Positions 6,496-14,555 of a DNA stretch of 15,122 nucleotides are shown here, one piece after another (position 1 is the stretch's first letter; every line of letters begins with the position of its first letter). The notes beneath the pieces are model-generated. The model made no database searches. It saw only the letters and a list, made by a program, of their open reading frames with translations, and was not told where the DNA came from. Position numbers and translations under genes: made by a program. The stretch spans positions 54,390-69,511 of the forward strand of contig PBDP01000001.1 of assembly GCA_002718095.1 (NCBI GenBank). The letters are read 5' to 3'. The DNA comes from Chloroflexota bacterium. GTDB lineage: Bacteria > Chloroflexota > Dehalococcoidia > Lucifugimonadales > UBA826.

Positions 6496-7314
6496 ATGGA
6501 TTTGAATTTGAATGGAAAAAAAGCTTTTGTAGCTGGTGGTAGTAGAGGTATGGGAAAAGCTATTGCAAAAGTGCTTGTTGAAGAAGGGGTTGATGTTGCT
6601 ATTGCTGCTAGAGATATTGAACGGTTAGAGAACGCTGCAAATGATATAAGAAAAAATACAAGTACAAAGATAGTACCTATAAGTTTTGATACGGGAGATA
6701 AAGAAAGTGTAGACTCTGCTATTAAAAATGCTCACTCAGAATTAGGTGGAATTGATATATTAATTAACTCAGCAGCTATACCTAATGGTTCCCCTGCTGC
6801 AGTTCGCCCTATCGATTCATTGGATGAAAATGCTTTAATAGGAGACTTCAATATTAAATATGTTGGTGCGCTCAGGTGTGCACGAGCTGTTCTTCCTTAT
6901 ATGCAGCAACAAGGTTGGGGCAAAATAGTTAATATCAGTGGTATTAATGCTAGAAAAGCGGGTAATTTAACTGGAGGTGCAAGGAATGTAGCTCTTATGC
7001 ATCTGACGAGATCATTAGCAATGCAATTTGGGAGATTTGGGATTAATGTTAATTGTATATATCCAGGTGCCACTAGGACGGAAAGAACTCCTGAAGCTAT
7101 GTTGAAAAGAGCAAAAGTATTAGGGATATCAGCTGAAGAATTAGAAAAACAAGATTTTGCACCTGATTCCCCGTTAGGTAATTTTATTTGTCGACTGGTA
7201 GATGCTAAAGAAGTTGCTGATGTTGCAGTTTTTTTATGTTCAGACAAATCCTCTTCTATATCAGGAGAAGCTATAGCAACAGATGGCGGAGCAGGTTCTT
7301 TTATTTCTTATTAA
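6496..7314 (+). CDS. Classical SDR-family protein lacking the YxxxK catalytic pair
   Basis: A 272-residue Rossmann-fold oxidoreductase of the FabG-like SDR family. The cofactor loop is AGGSRGMG (13-20), NSAA (91-94) replaces NNAG, and Ser148 (VNISG) sits at the catalytic Ser position. The segment that should carry YxxxK reads GGARNVALMHLTRSLA (160-175), so the expected Tyr is Gly160 and the expected Lys is Asn164. PGATRTE (190-196) is the usual nicotinamide-side loop. Either the protein uses an altered mechanism or it is a non-reductase member. I start it at ATG 6496, preceded by AAGGA with 7-nt spacing, rather than the in-frame ATG at 6433, because MDLNLNGKKAFVAGG is the normal family N-terminus. 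The next gene follows after 12 nt, so the two are probably co-transcribed. Confidence 0.88.
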   Translation: MDLNLNGKKAFVAGGSRGMGKAIAKVLVEEGVDVAIAARDIERLENAANDIRKNTSTKIVPISFDTGDKESVDSAIKNAHSELGGIDILINSAAIPNGSPAAVRPIDSLDENALIGDFNIKYVGALRCARAVLPYMQQQGWGKIVNISGINARKAGNLTGGARNVALMHLTRSLAMQFGRFGINVNCIYPGATRTERTPEAMLKRAKVLGISAEELEKQDFAPDSPLGNFICRLVDAKEVADVAVFLCSDKSSSISGEAIATDGGAGSFISY

Positions 7315-7326
7315 CAAGGAGAAACA

Positions 7327-8238
7327 ATGGATAAAATATTAGTTACTGGTGGTGTAGGCTATTTAGGTCAGTGGGTTGTAAAAGAATTAGAAAAACACTA
7401 TAGCGTTGTAGTCGCAGATTTAAATTTACCCAACTATGAGACTACTCCTGGTACGATTTATGAAAAAATTGATCTTAAAAATAGTTTAGAACTTGATACA
7501 TTACTAAATGGAATTCATTCGATTGTCCATTTAGCAGCAATTCCACGACCAGTTGGCTATAGAGCAGAAAATGTCTTTGAAAACAACATGGTCACTACAT
7601 TTAATATAGTAGAAGCAGCCATTAGGTCTAATGTAAAAAAAATTGTATTTAGTAGTAGCGGATCAGCTTTAGGCTTTGCGTATAGTTTTACTAATATGAT
7701 TCCGGATTATATGCCTATAGATGAAGAGCATCCTTTAAAACCACAAGATTCATATGGGTTATCAAAAGCATTTGGTGAAGATATTCTTGAGGCTGCAACT
7801 ATTAGAAGTGGTATCTCTACGATCTCATTGCGCCCTACTACTGTTATAGTTCCGTCAGATTATGGAGAACGTGTCCTTCAGATGCTTAGTACTGAGTATG
7901 AAACTGAAAATAGAATGGATGTGCCAGATAATATAGAAGGATTAAATGGTGGAAATGAAACTCAGACGGCTATATTAGCTTATGTAGATGCTAGGGATTA
8001 TGCTCAAGGAGTTTTGTTAGCTTTACAAAATACGGATATTAAACATGACCGATTTTTTATTAGCGCTGATGATGCTATGAGTAGAGAACCTATATCACAA
8101 GCTTTCCCAAAAATATTTCCAGGGTCAGAAAAAGTAGCCTCAAAACTTACTGGTATCGAGAGCCCTATATCATCAGAAAAAGCAAAACGTATTTTGGGTT
8201 ATAAACCTAAATATACTTGGAGAGATTTTTTAGATTAA
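7327..8238 (+). CDS. NAD-dependent epimerase/dehydratase (extended SDR)
   Basis: A 303-residue extended SDR. TGGVGYLG (7-14) is the nucleotide loop, and Asp31 in VADLN (29-33) favours NAD over NADP. VHLAAIPRP (67-75) and FSSSGSALGF (108-117) lead to the active site, where YGLSK gives Tyr143 and Lys147 intact. The family acts on nucleotide sugars, sugars or related alcohols as epimerases, dehydratases or dehydrogenases; the substrate is not readable from sequence. AAGGAG (7316-7321) lies 5 nt before the ATG. Unlike the preceding SDR its catalytic residues are complete, so in this pair it may do the redox chemistry. The downstream 101 bp is AT-rich with no strong terminator. Confidence 0.9.
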   Translation: MDKILVTGGVGYLGQWVVKELEKHYSVVVADLNLPNYETTPGTIYEKIDLKNSLELDTLLNGIHSIVHLAAIPRPVGYRAENVFENNMVTTFNIVEAAIRSNVKKIVFSSSGSALGFAYSFTNMIPDYMPIDEEHPLKPQDSYGLSKAFGEDILEAATIRSGISTISLRPTTVIVPSDYGERVLQMLSTEYETENRMDVPDNIEGLNGGNETQTAILAYVDARDYAQGVLLALQNTDIKHDRFFISADDAMSREPISQAFPKIFPGSEKVASKLTGIESPISSEKAKRILGYKPKYTWRDFLD

Positions 8239-8339
8239 TAATTCCAAATTTTGATAATAATAATTTAATAAAATTCTGTATTTATTTACTTTATATGTGT
8301 AAGAATATTAATGTGAAATTTTATTTGAGGATTTAATTA

Positions 8340-9467
8340 ATGTTAAAAAATGATTCTGAATTACCTCCTAGGATTCTCCTAGGCCCTGGACCAAGTATGG
8401 CAAACGCTAGGGTTCTTGATGCCATGTCTCATAGCATGCTTGGTTATTTAGATCCTGATTTTATGGTTGTATTAGATGAAATTTCGGATTTGATTGCGCG
8501 ATTATATAAGACAAAGAATTTGGCAATGGCTATTCCAGGTACAGGCTCTGCAGGAATGGAAGCTGGATTTTCTAGTCTCCTAGAACCAGGGGATAAAGTT
8601 GTGATGTGTCTGTATGGACATTTTTGTGAAAGAATGTTTGAAATGGCTACTAGAGTAGGAGCAAATGTTGTTCCAATTAGGGCTCAGTGGGGAGAACCGT
8701 TTCCAGAAGAATTATTAGAGAATGAATTAAAAAATCATGCTGATGTTAAATTAGTAACAGCAATACACGGAGAAACTTCTACTGGCATTTGTCAACCACT
8801 AGAGAATATTTCGAGTATAACAAAAGAGCATGGAGCTATGTTAATGGTCGATGCGGTTACTACTTTAGGTGGAACAGACTTAGATGTTGATAAATTATCT
8901 ATTGATTACGCATACTCAGCATCCCAAAAATGTTTGGGTGCTCCTCCAGGATTGTCTCCTGTTGTTGTTAGTGATGAAGCTATGGCCACTATTCTGTCTA
9001 GAAAAACTAAGCCGTATTCATGGTATTTAGACCTTAGTTTACTTGCAAATTACTGGAATGAAAGACGAATATACCATCATACAACTCCTGTTTCGATGAT
9101 GTTTGGTATAAGAGAAGCTCTTAACATAATATTTGAAGAAGGATTGGAAAATAGATTTGCGAGGCATGAAAAAAATGCAGAGATTTTAAGGTCTGGTCTT
9201 AAGTCTATGCAATTTGATTTATTAGGATCAGGTAAATCGAGATTAAATCAAATAACTCCAGTTATTATTCCACCAGGTGTGGATGGAAATGAAGTTGCTG
9301 ATCAGTTATTAAGAGAATTTAATATTGAGATAGGAAAGGGGCTAGGTGATTTTGCGGGTAAAATATGGAGAATAGGTTTGATGGGAGAATCTAGCCAAAC
9401 AGAATATGTTTTTGCATTCTTGTCTGCATTGGAGTCTGTATTAATTCATCAGGAATTCCCCTTGTAA
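8340..9467 (+). CDS. Class V PLP aminotransferase (alanine/serine-glyoxylate type)
   Basis: A 375-residue fold-type I PLP enzyme of the alanine-glyoxylate/serine-glyoxylate aminotransferase group. LLGPGPS (13-19) is the family N-terminal signature. GTGSAG (67-72) binds the cofactor phosphate, Asp171 in VDAVTTLGG contacts the pyridine nitrogen, and Lys197 in SASQKCLG forms the Schiff base. Arg345 in WRIGLMG is the likely substrate-carboxylate ligand. Length matches the family. Typical reactions transfer an amino group to glyoxylate or pyruvate; the exact donor is uncertain. GAGGA (8327-8331) lies 8 nt before the ATG. It is separated from the SDR pair by 101 bp and from the sulfatases by a probable terminator, so it may be its own transcript or the end of the SDR operon. 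Confidence 0.92.
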   Translation: MLKNDSELPPRILLGPGPSMANARVLDAMSHSMLGYLDPDFMVVLDEISDLIARLYKTKNLAMAIPGTGSAGMEAGFSSLLEPGDKVVMCLYGHFCERMFEMATRVGANVVPIRAQWGEPFPEELLENELKNHADVKLVTAIHGETSTGICQPLENISSITKEHGAMLMVDAVTTLGGTDLDVDKLSIDYAYSASQKCLGAPPGLSPVVVSDEAMATILSRKTKPYSWYLDLSLLANYWNERRIYHHTTPVSMMFGIREALNIIFEEGLENRFARHEKNAEILRSGLKSMQFDLLGSGKSRLNQITPVIIPPGVDGNEVADQLLREFNIEIGKGLGDFAGKIWRIGLMGESSQTEYVFAFLSALESVLIHQEFPL

Positions 9468-9473
9468 TACTTC

Positions 9474-9504
9474 TCATTTTACTGAAAAGTGACAGTTTTT
9501 TTTT
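9474..9504 (+). terminator. Probable intrinsic terminator after the aminotransferase
   Basis: TCATTTT (9474-9480) pairs with AAAAGTGA (9485-9492) with one bulged G around an ACTG loop, and nine T residues follow at 9496-9504. The stem is AT-rich and short, so termination may be partial. Confidence 0.5.
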
Positions 9505-9505
9505 C

Positions 9506-9536
9506 TTGGTGTAAAGTGGTAACCTGACTTTATAAA
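9506..9536 (+). promoter_or_regulatory. Weak candidate promoter for the sulfatase cluster
   Basis: TTGGTG (9506-9511) and TATAAA (9531-9536) are 19 nt apart, a longer than ideal spacer, just downstream of the probable terminator and 24 nt before the first sulfatase ATG. AGGAG (9549-9553) is the ribosome binding site with 7-nt spacing. Confidence 0.3.
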
Positions 9537-9560
9537 CGATATATTCTCAGGAGATTACTG

Positions 9561-11207
9561 ATGGCTGATAATTCTAAACGACCTAATATTGTCTTTTTAT
9601 TTGCGGATGATTGGGGTAGATACGCAAGCGCATATAGGAAATTTGGTTCTCCTAACTCTATCAATCATTTAATTGAAACTCCAAATTTTGATCGTATAGC
9701 ATCAGAAGGAGCTTTGTTTACTAACGCTCATGTTCCAGCTCCAACCTGTACCCCTTGTAGAAGTTCTATACTTTCAGGTACTTATTTTTGGGAAACTGGG
9801 TTAGGGGCAATATTAGAAGGTGCGTATTGGGATGAGTCTATACCTTCTTATCCTTTGATGTTAGAAGAAAAAGGCTATCATATTGGGCATACATATAAAG
9901 TTTGGTCTCCGGGTAAATCGGAGAATGCTCCATATGGAGGAGCTAGAACAAAATATGAATCTGCTGGGAATGAATGGCGGAAATTCTCACAATATGCTAC
10001 ATATTGGATTTCTGAATGGGGAGTGGAAGGAGCTAAAGAAAAACTTTACGATGAAACTCGGAATAATTTCAAATCATTTTTAGATGATAGGGCAGGTGAT
10101 GACCCGTTTTGTTATTGGTGGGGTCCTGTAAATACTCATAGACCATGGCACAAGGGTTCAGGTAAAGAATTGTGGGGTATTAATCCGGATGATTTAGAAG
10201 GTAAGATGCCAGAATTCGTGCCAGATGTTCCTGAAGTTAGAGAAGATTTTGCTGATTATCTTGGAGAAATATTAGCTGTCGATGCTGGCGCAGGAGTTAT
10301 TTTAGATGAGCTTGAGAAAGCTGGAGAATTAGATAATACACTTGTTGTTATGAGTGGAGATCATGGAATTCCCGGATTACCACGAGCAAAATGTAATTTA
10401 TATGATTTTGGAAGCCAGGTAGCATTAGCTGCTCGATGGCCAGGTAAAATTAAACCAGGCAAAGTTGTTAATGAACTTGTTAACCTTATGAGTTGGGGGC
10501 CAACATTTCTTGAAGCTGCAGGAGAAAATCCAACAGATAATATGGTCGATAGCATTATGCCTTTACTTACATCTGATGATGCTGGTATTGAAGAAGGCGG
10601 GCGAGTGATATTTGGAAGAGAAAGGCATGTTGCCTTTGCTAGGCAAGGTGGCTTGCCATATCCATCTAGAGGGATTAGAACTAAGGATTATCTATATATT
10701 CGTAATTTTGAACCTGATAGATATCCAATTGGAGAATTATTTGGATTGGAATCTAAAGATTCAGATCCTGAAGATTTGGATGATTTATTAATTACAGCTT
10801 CTGTTTGGAATCGAAGAAGAGATCTAAAGAATGCATTATCTGATATGGATACAGGTCCATCTAAGGCTTGGGTAATAGGGAACAGGAACCAGGAATTCTA
10901 TAGAGAAAGGTTTGATTTAGCTTTTAATAAAAGACCAGCATTAGAACTCTATGATGTTAAAAAAGATCCTAATCATATGACGAATCTTGCTGAAGATCCT
11001 AAATATAAAGAAATAATGGATAAGTTAAATGAAGAACTTTTTTCAGTCTTAGAAGAGCGAAATGACCCTAGGGTTATTGAAGGTGATGATTGTAAATTTG
11101 AGCATCAACCTTATGCAGGTATGCCTGATCCTGAATGGTATACAAGTTCTGCGATGAATGGTGAAAATTGGGATCCATATCCAGCTCAAGCTAAATATAC
11201 GACTTAA
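9561..11207 (+). CDS. Type I sulfatase, first of three tandem paralogs
   Basis: A 548-residue formylglycine-dependent sulfatase of the alkaline-phosphatase superfamily, closest by motif memory to the heparan N-sulfatase/arylsulfatase-like group. FADDWG places metal ligands Asp16 and Asp17. CTPCR (63-67) is the CxPxR motif whose Cys63 becomes formylglycine. Lys113 (YKVW), His193 (NTHRPW), GDHG with Asp267 and His268, and Lys277 (PRAKCNLYD) complete the site. The protein begins directly with RPNIVFLFADD and has no signal peptide, so it should act in the cytoplasm. It hydrolyses a sulfate ester or sulfamate; the substrate is unknown. No formylglycine-generating enzyme or anSME is in the window. 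It is the most divergent of the three copies, for instance ARTKYESAG where the others have QRTKYEPLG. Confidence 0.93.
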   Translation: MADNSKRPNIVFLFADDWGRYASAYRKFGSPNSINHLIETPNFDRIASEGALFTNAHVPAPTCTPCRSSILSGTYFWETGLGAILEGAYWDESIPSYPLMLEEKGYHIGHTYKVWSPGKSENAPYGGARTKYESAGNEWRKFSQYATYWISEWGVEGAKEKLYDETRNNFKSFLDDRAGDDPFCYWWGPVNTHRPWHKGSGKELWGINPDDLEGKMPEFVPDVPEVREDFADYLGEILAVDAGAGVILDELEKAGELDNTLVVMSGDHGIPGLPRAKCNLYDFGSQVALAARWPGKIKPGKVVNELVNLMSWGPTFLEAAGENPTDNMVDSIMPLLTSDDAGIEEGGRVIFGRERHVAFARQGGLPYPSRGIRTKDYLYIRNFEPDRYPIGELFGLESKDSDPEDLDDLLITASVWNRRRDLKNALSDMDTGPSKAWVIGNRNQEFYRERFDLAFNKRPALELYDVKKDPNHMTNLAEDPKYKEIMDKLNEELFSVLEERNDPRVIEGDDCKFEHQPYAGMPDPEWYTSSAMNGENWDPYPAQAKYTT

Positions 11208-11233
11208 AATATTATTAGATTTGAGAAATAATA

Positions 11234-12856
11234 ATGGCATATTCTAAACGTCCAAATATTGTTTTTTTATTTGCAGACGATTGGGGTAGATATGCTAGTG
11301 CGTATAGAGAATTTGGGGATTTGAATTCCATAAACCATGTTATAGAAACCCCAAATTTTGATCGTATAGCATCTGAAGGAGCTATATTTACTAATGCCCA
11401 TGTTCCAGCTCCTTCATGTACTCCTTGCCGTAGTTCCATACTTTCGGGAACCTATTTTTGGGAGACAGGTTTGGGGGCCATACTAGAAGGTTCTTATTGG
11501 GATGATTCAATCCCTACATATCCCTTAATGTTAGAAAAAAAGGGATATCACATAGGTTATACATATAAAGTTTGGTCTCCCGGGAAAACAGAAAATGCTC
11601 CTTATGGTGGACAACGCACAAAATATGAACCTTTAGGAAATAAATGGAAAGAATTTTCTCAGGAAGTCACACAAAGAGTTCCTGAAATGGGAATTGACTC
11701 AGCTAAACAAGTATTATTTGATGAGACTCGAGATAATTTCAAATCATTTCTGGGTGATAGATCAGTCGATAGCCCATTTTGTTACTGGTGGGGACCTGTT
11801 AATACTCATAGGTCTTGGCAAAAAGGTTCGGGTAAAGAATTATGGGGATTAGATCCTGATGACTTAAAAGGACGTATGCCAGATTTCCTTCCTGATGTTC
11901 ACGATATAAGAGAAGATTTCAATGATTATTTAGGTGAAGTATTAGCAGTTGACCATGGCGTTGGAATTATTTTAGATGAATTAGAAAAAGCTGGTGAATT
12001 AGATAATACTTTAATTGTAATAAGTGGAGATCATGGAATCCCTGGTATGCCACGAGCAAAATGCAATTTATACGATATTGGAACTCAAGTAACGATGGCT
12101 GCCCGTTGGCCCGGTAAAATAAAACCAGGAAAAATTGTGAATGAATTTGTTAATTTGATGAGCCTTGGTCCTACATTTCTTGAAGCAGCAGGGGAAGAAC
12201 CCTTAGACAATATGGTTGATAGTATTATGCCACTATTTATTTCAGAAGATGAAGGTAAAGATGATTCTGGATACGTTGTAACTGGTAGAGAACGACATTC
12301 AACATTTGCCAGGACAAAAGGACTACCTTATCCGTCACGAGCTATTAGGACAAAAGATTTTTTGTATATCTATAATTTTGCTCCTGATAGGTGGCCTATT
12401 GGAGCACCGAATGGGTTTGAAGATCCAGAATTTTTAACTGACCCAAGTGAAATTGAAGATTTGTTAGCAGCAGGATTCCCAGGAAGAAAAGTTAGTGAAT
12501 CTTTTGCTGATATCGATAATGGTCCTACAAAAGTATGGATGTTAGCTAATAGAGATAAAGTGAATGTTCGACCAAAATTTGATTTAACATTTGGAAAAAG
12601 ACCTGCAAAGGAATTATACGACCTTAGAATTGATCCACATCATATGAATAATCTTGCTTCACTTCCTGATTATAATGATATTTTGAATAAACTACATGAA
12701 AAACTTTTTACAGTTTTAGAAGAGCGAAATGATCCTAGGGTTATTGAGGGTGCGGATTGTAAATTTGATAAATATCCTTATGCGGGCATGCCTGATCTTG
12801 ATTGGTTTAACGAAGTTGGAAATGATCGTGTAGTTCCTCCTCCTATTCCTTTTTAA
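11234..12856 (+). CDS. Type I sulfatase, second tandem paralog
   Basis: A 540-residue paralog with the full motif set: FADDWG (13-18), formylglycine Cys62 in CTPCR, YKVW, NTHRSW, GDHG and PRAKCNLYD. No signal peptide. It is closer to the third copy than to the first (shared EVTQRVPEMG and RMPDFLPDVHD segments). Differences concentrate around residues 395-440 and in the C-terminal tail, which ends in a proline-rich VVPPPIPF. The gene follows the first sulfatase by 26 nt, with only a weak GAG-type ribosome binding site, so co-translation or shared transcription is likely. Substrate unknown; the copies may handle related but distinct sulfated compounds (inference). Confidence 0.93.
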   Translation: MAYSKRPNIVFLFADDWGRYASAYREFGDLNSINHVIETPNFDRIASEGAIFTNAHVPAPSCTPCRSSILSGTYFWETGLGAILEGSYWDDSIPTYPLMLEKKGYHIGYTYKVWSPGKTENAPYGGQRTKYEPLGNKWKEFSQEVTQRVPEMGIDSAKQVLFDETRDNFKSFLGDRSVDSPFCYWWGPVNTHRSWQKGSGKELWGLDPDDLKGRMPDFLPDVHDIREDFNDYLGEVLAVDHGVGIILDELEKAGELDNTLIVISGDHGIPGMPRAKCNLYDIGTQVTMAARWPGKIKPGKIVNEFVNLMSLGPTFLEAAGEEPLDNMVDSIMPLFISEDEGKDDSGYVVTGRERHSTFARTKGLPYPSRAIRTKDFLYIYNFAPDRWPIGAPNGFEDPEFLTDPSEIEDLLAAGFPGRKVSESFADIDNGPTKVWMLANRDKVNVRPKFDLTFGKRPAKELYDLRIDPHHMNNLASLPDYNDILNKLHEKLFTVLEERNDPRVIEGADCKFDKYPYAGMPDLDWFNEVGNDRVVPPPIPF

Positions 12857-12864
12857 GTTATAGT

Positions 12865-12905
12865 GTAGAATCCTCATAAATAGTTTCTAATTCTACGACG
12901 AGGAT
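12865..12905 (+). promoter_or_regulatory. Intercistronic leader with two alternative hairpins before sulfatase 3
   Basis: GTAGAAT (12865-12871) is perfectly complementary to ATTCTAC (12890-12896). Overlapping it, ATCCTC (12870-12875) is perfectly complementary to GAGGAT (12900-12905), which contains the ribosome binding site of the third sulfatase. The pairings share bases 12870-12871, so they cannot form together: one leaves the site open, the other covers it. This may be a translation switch or chance. Confidence 0.35.
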
Positions 12906-12910
12906 AAATT

Positions 12911-14542
12911 ATGATAGATTCAAAACGTCCAAACATCGTTTTTTTATTTGCAGACGATTGGGGCAGGTATGCAAGTGCATATAGGATATTTGAAGGGTCT
13001 GATTCAATAAATCAATTGATAGAAACTCCAAATTTTGATCGAATAGCCACAGAAGGTGCTATTTTCACTAATGCTCATGTTCCTGCTCCAACTTGTACAC
13101 CATGCAGGAGCTCGATTCTTTCAGGAACTTATTTTTGGGAGACAGGATTGGGAGCAATATTAGATGGAGCGTATTGGGATGATTCTATTCCGACGTATCC
13201 TTTAATGTTGGAAGAAAAGGGATATCATATTGGTTATACTTATAAAGTTTGGTCTCCTGGAAAATCTGAAAATGCACCTTATGGAGGGCAACGCACTAAG
13301 TATGAACCTTTAGGAAATAAGTGGAAAAGATTCTCGCAAGAAGTTACTCAAAGAGTTCCTGAAATGGGAGTTGATTCAGCTAAGCAAGTTCTATTTGATG
13401 AGACCAGAGAAAGTATTAAGGCTTTTTTAGATGACAAATCAGAAGATCAACCATTTTGTTACTGGTGGGGTCCTGTTAATACTCATAGAGAATGGCAAAG
13501 AGGTTCCGGTAAAAAATTGTGGGGACTAGACCCTGATGACTTAAAAGGGCGTATGCCAGATTTCCTTCCTGATGTTCATGATGTAAGAGAAGATTTCAAT
13601 GATTATTTGGGTGAAGTATTAGCAGTTGATTATGGTGCTGGAATCATTTTAGATGAATTGGAAAAAGCCGGTGAATTAGAGAATACTTTAGTAGTTATAA
13701 GCGGAGATCACGGTATTCCAGGTGTTCCTCGAAGTAAATGTAATTTATACGATATTGGAACACAAGTAGCTATGGCTGCCCGTTGGCCCGGTAAAATAAA
13801 ACCGGGAAAGGTTGTGAATGAATTTGTTAATTTGATGAGACTTGGGCCAACATTTCTTGAAGCTGCTGGTGAAGATCCTTTGGAGAATATGGTTGATAGT
13901 ATTATGCCTTTACTGACTTCAGAGAATGAAGGTAATGATGATTCTGGGTATGTTGTTACAGGACGAGAAAGACATGTAATGTATGCACGTACGGGGGGGT
14001 TGCCATATCCTTGTCGTTCAATTAGGGATAAAGATTATTTGTATATTTATAACTTTGCTCCAGACAGATGGCCAGCCGGTAATCCACATGGGTTTGATAG
14101 CTACGATTCTTCCAATGACGACCCTGATATGGTTATTGAATTAGTTAATTCATCATATGATCGTTCACTGAGCGATAGGAATCCTTTTATAGATGTTGAT
14201 CCTAGTCCTACAAAACATTGGATAGTTGTTAATAGAAATCTAGAAGACGTTAGACCAAAGTTTGATTTAGCATTTGCTAAGCGGCCATTTATGGAATTGT
14301 ATGATATTAACTCGGATCCAGATAATATGAATAATCTTGCATCTGATCCTAAATATAAAGATATTGTTGATAAATTACATAAAAAACTCTTTTCAGTTTT
14401 GGCAGATAGAGATGATCCAAGAGTAACCGAAAAAGATGATTGTAAATTTGATAAATATCCTTATGCAGGATTAGCTGATGACGACTGGTATGACGCTCCG
14501 GCTAACGATAAAATCAATAACACTCGCCCTACCCCGTATTAG
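12911..14542 (+). CDS. Type I sulfatase, third tandem paralog
   Basis: A 543-residue paralog with all catalytic motifs: FADDWG (13-18), formylglycine Cys62 in CTPCR, YKVW, NTHREW, GDHG, and PRSKCNLYD with Ser in place of the Ala found in the other two. No signal peptide. GAGGA (12900-12904) with 6-nt spacing precedes the ATG, inside a leader that can fold two ways. Several nucleotide blocks are identical or nearly so to the second copy including synonymous sites, while the 395-440 region (SYDSSNDDPD) and the tail (NNTRPTPY) are divergent. The gene converges with the NHL-repeat gene, leaving 13 nt and no visible terminator. Confidence 0.93.
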   Translation: MIDSKRPNIVFLFADDWGRYASAYRIFEGSDSINQLIETPNFDRIATEGAIFTNAHVPAPTCTPCRSSILSGTYFWETGLGAILDGAYWDDSIPTYPLMLEEKGYHIGYTYKVWSPGKSENAPYGGQRTKYEPLGNKWKRFSQEVTQRVPEMGVDSAKQVLFDETRESIKAFLDDKSEDQPFCYWWGPVNTHREWQRGSGKKLWGLDPDDLKGRMPDFLPDVHDVREDFNDYLGEVLAVDYGAGIILDELEKAGELENTLVVISGDHGIPGVPRSKCNLYDIGTQVAMAARWPGKIKPGKVVNEFVNLMRLGPTFLEAAGEDPLENMVDSIMPLLTSENEGNDDSGYVVTGRERHVMYARTGGLPYPCRSIRDKDYLYIYNFAPDRWPAGNPHGFDSYDSSNDDPDMVIELVNSSYDRSLSDRNPFIDVDPSPTKHWIVVNRNLEDVRPKFDLAFAKRPFMELYDINSDPDNMNNLASDPKYKDIVDKLHKKLFSVLADRDDPRVTEKDDCKFDKYPYAGLADDDWYDAPANDKINNTRPTPY

Positions 14543-14555
14543 AATTACAACAAAA

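Noticed and set aside
8239-8339. AT-only inverted repeat (AATTTT/AAAATT at 8247-8275) and possible promoter hexamers before the aminotransferase
   Set aside because: The six-pair all-AT stem is too weak to call a terminator, and the promoter hexamer combinations have poor spacing.
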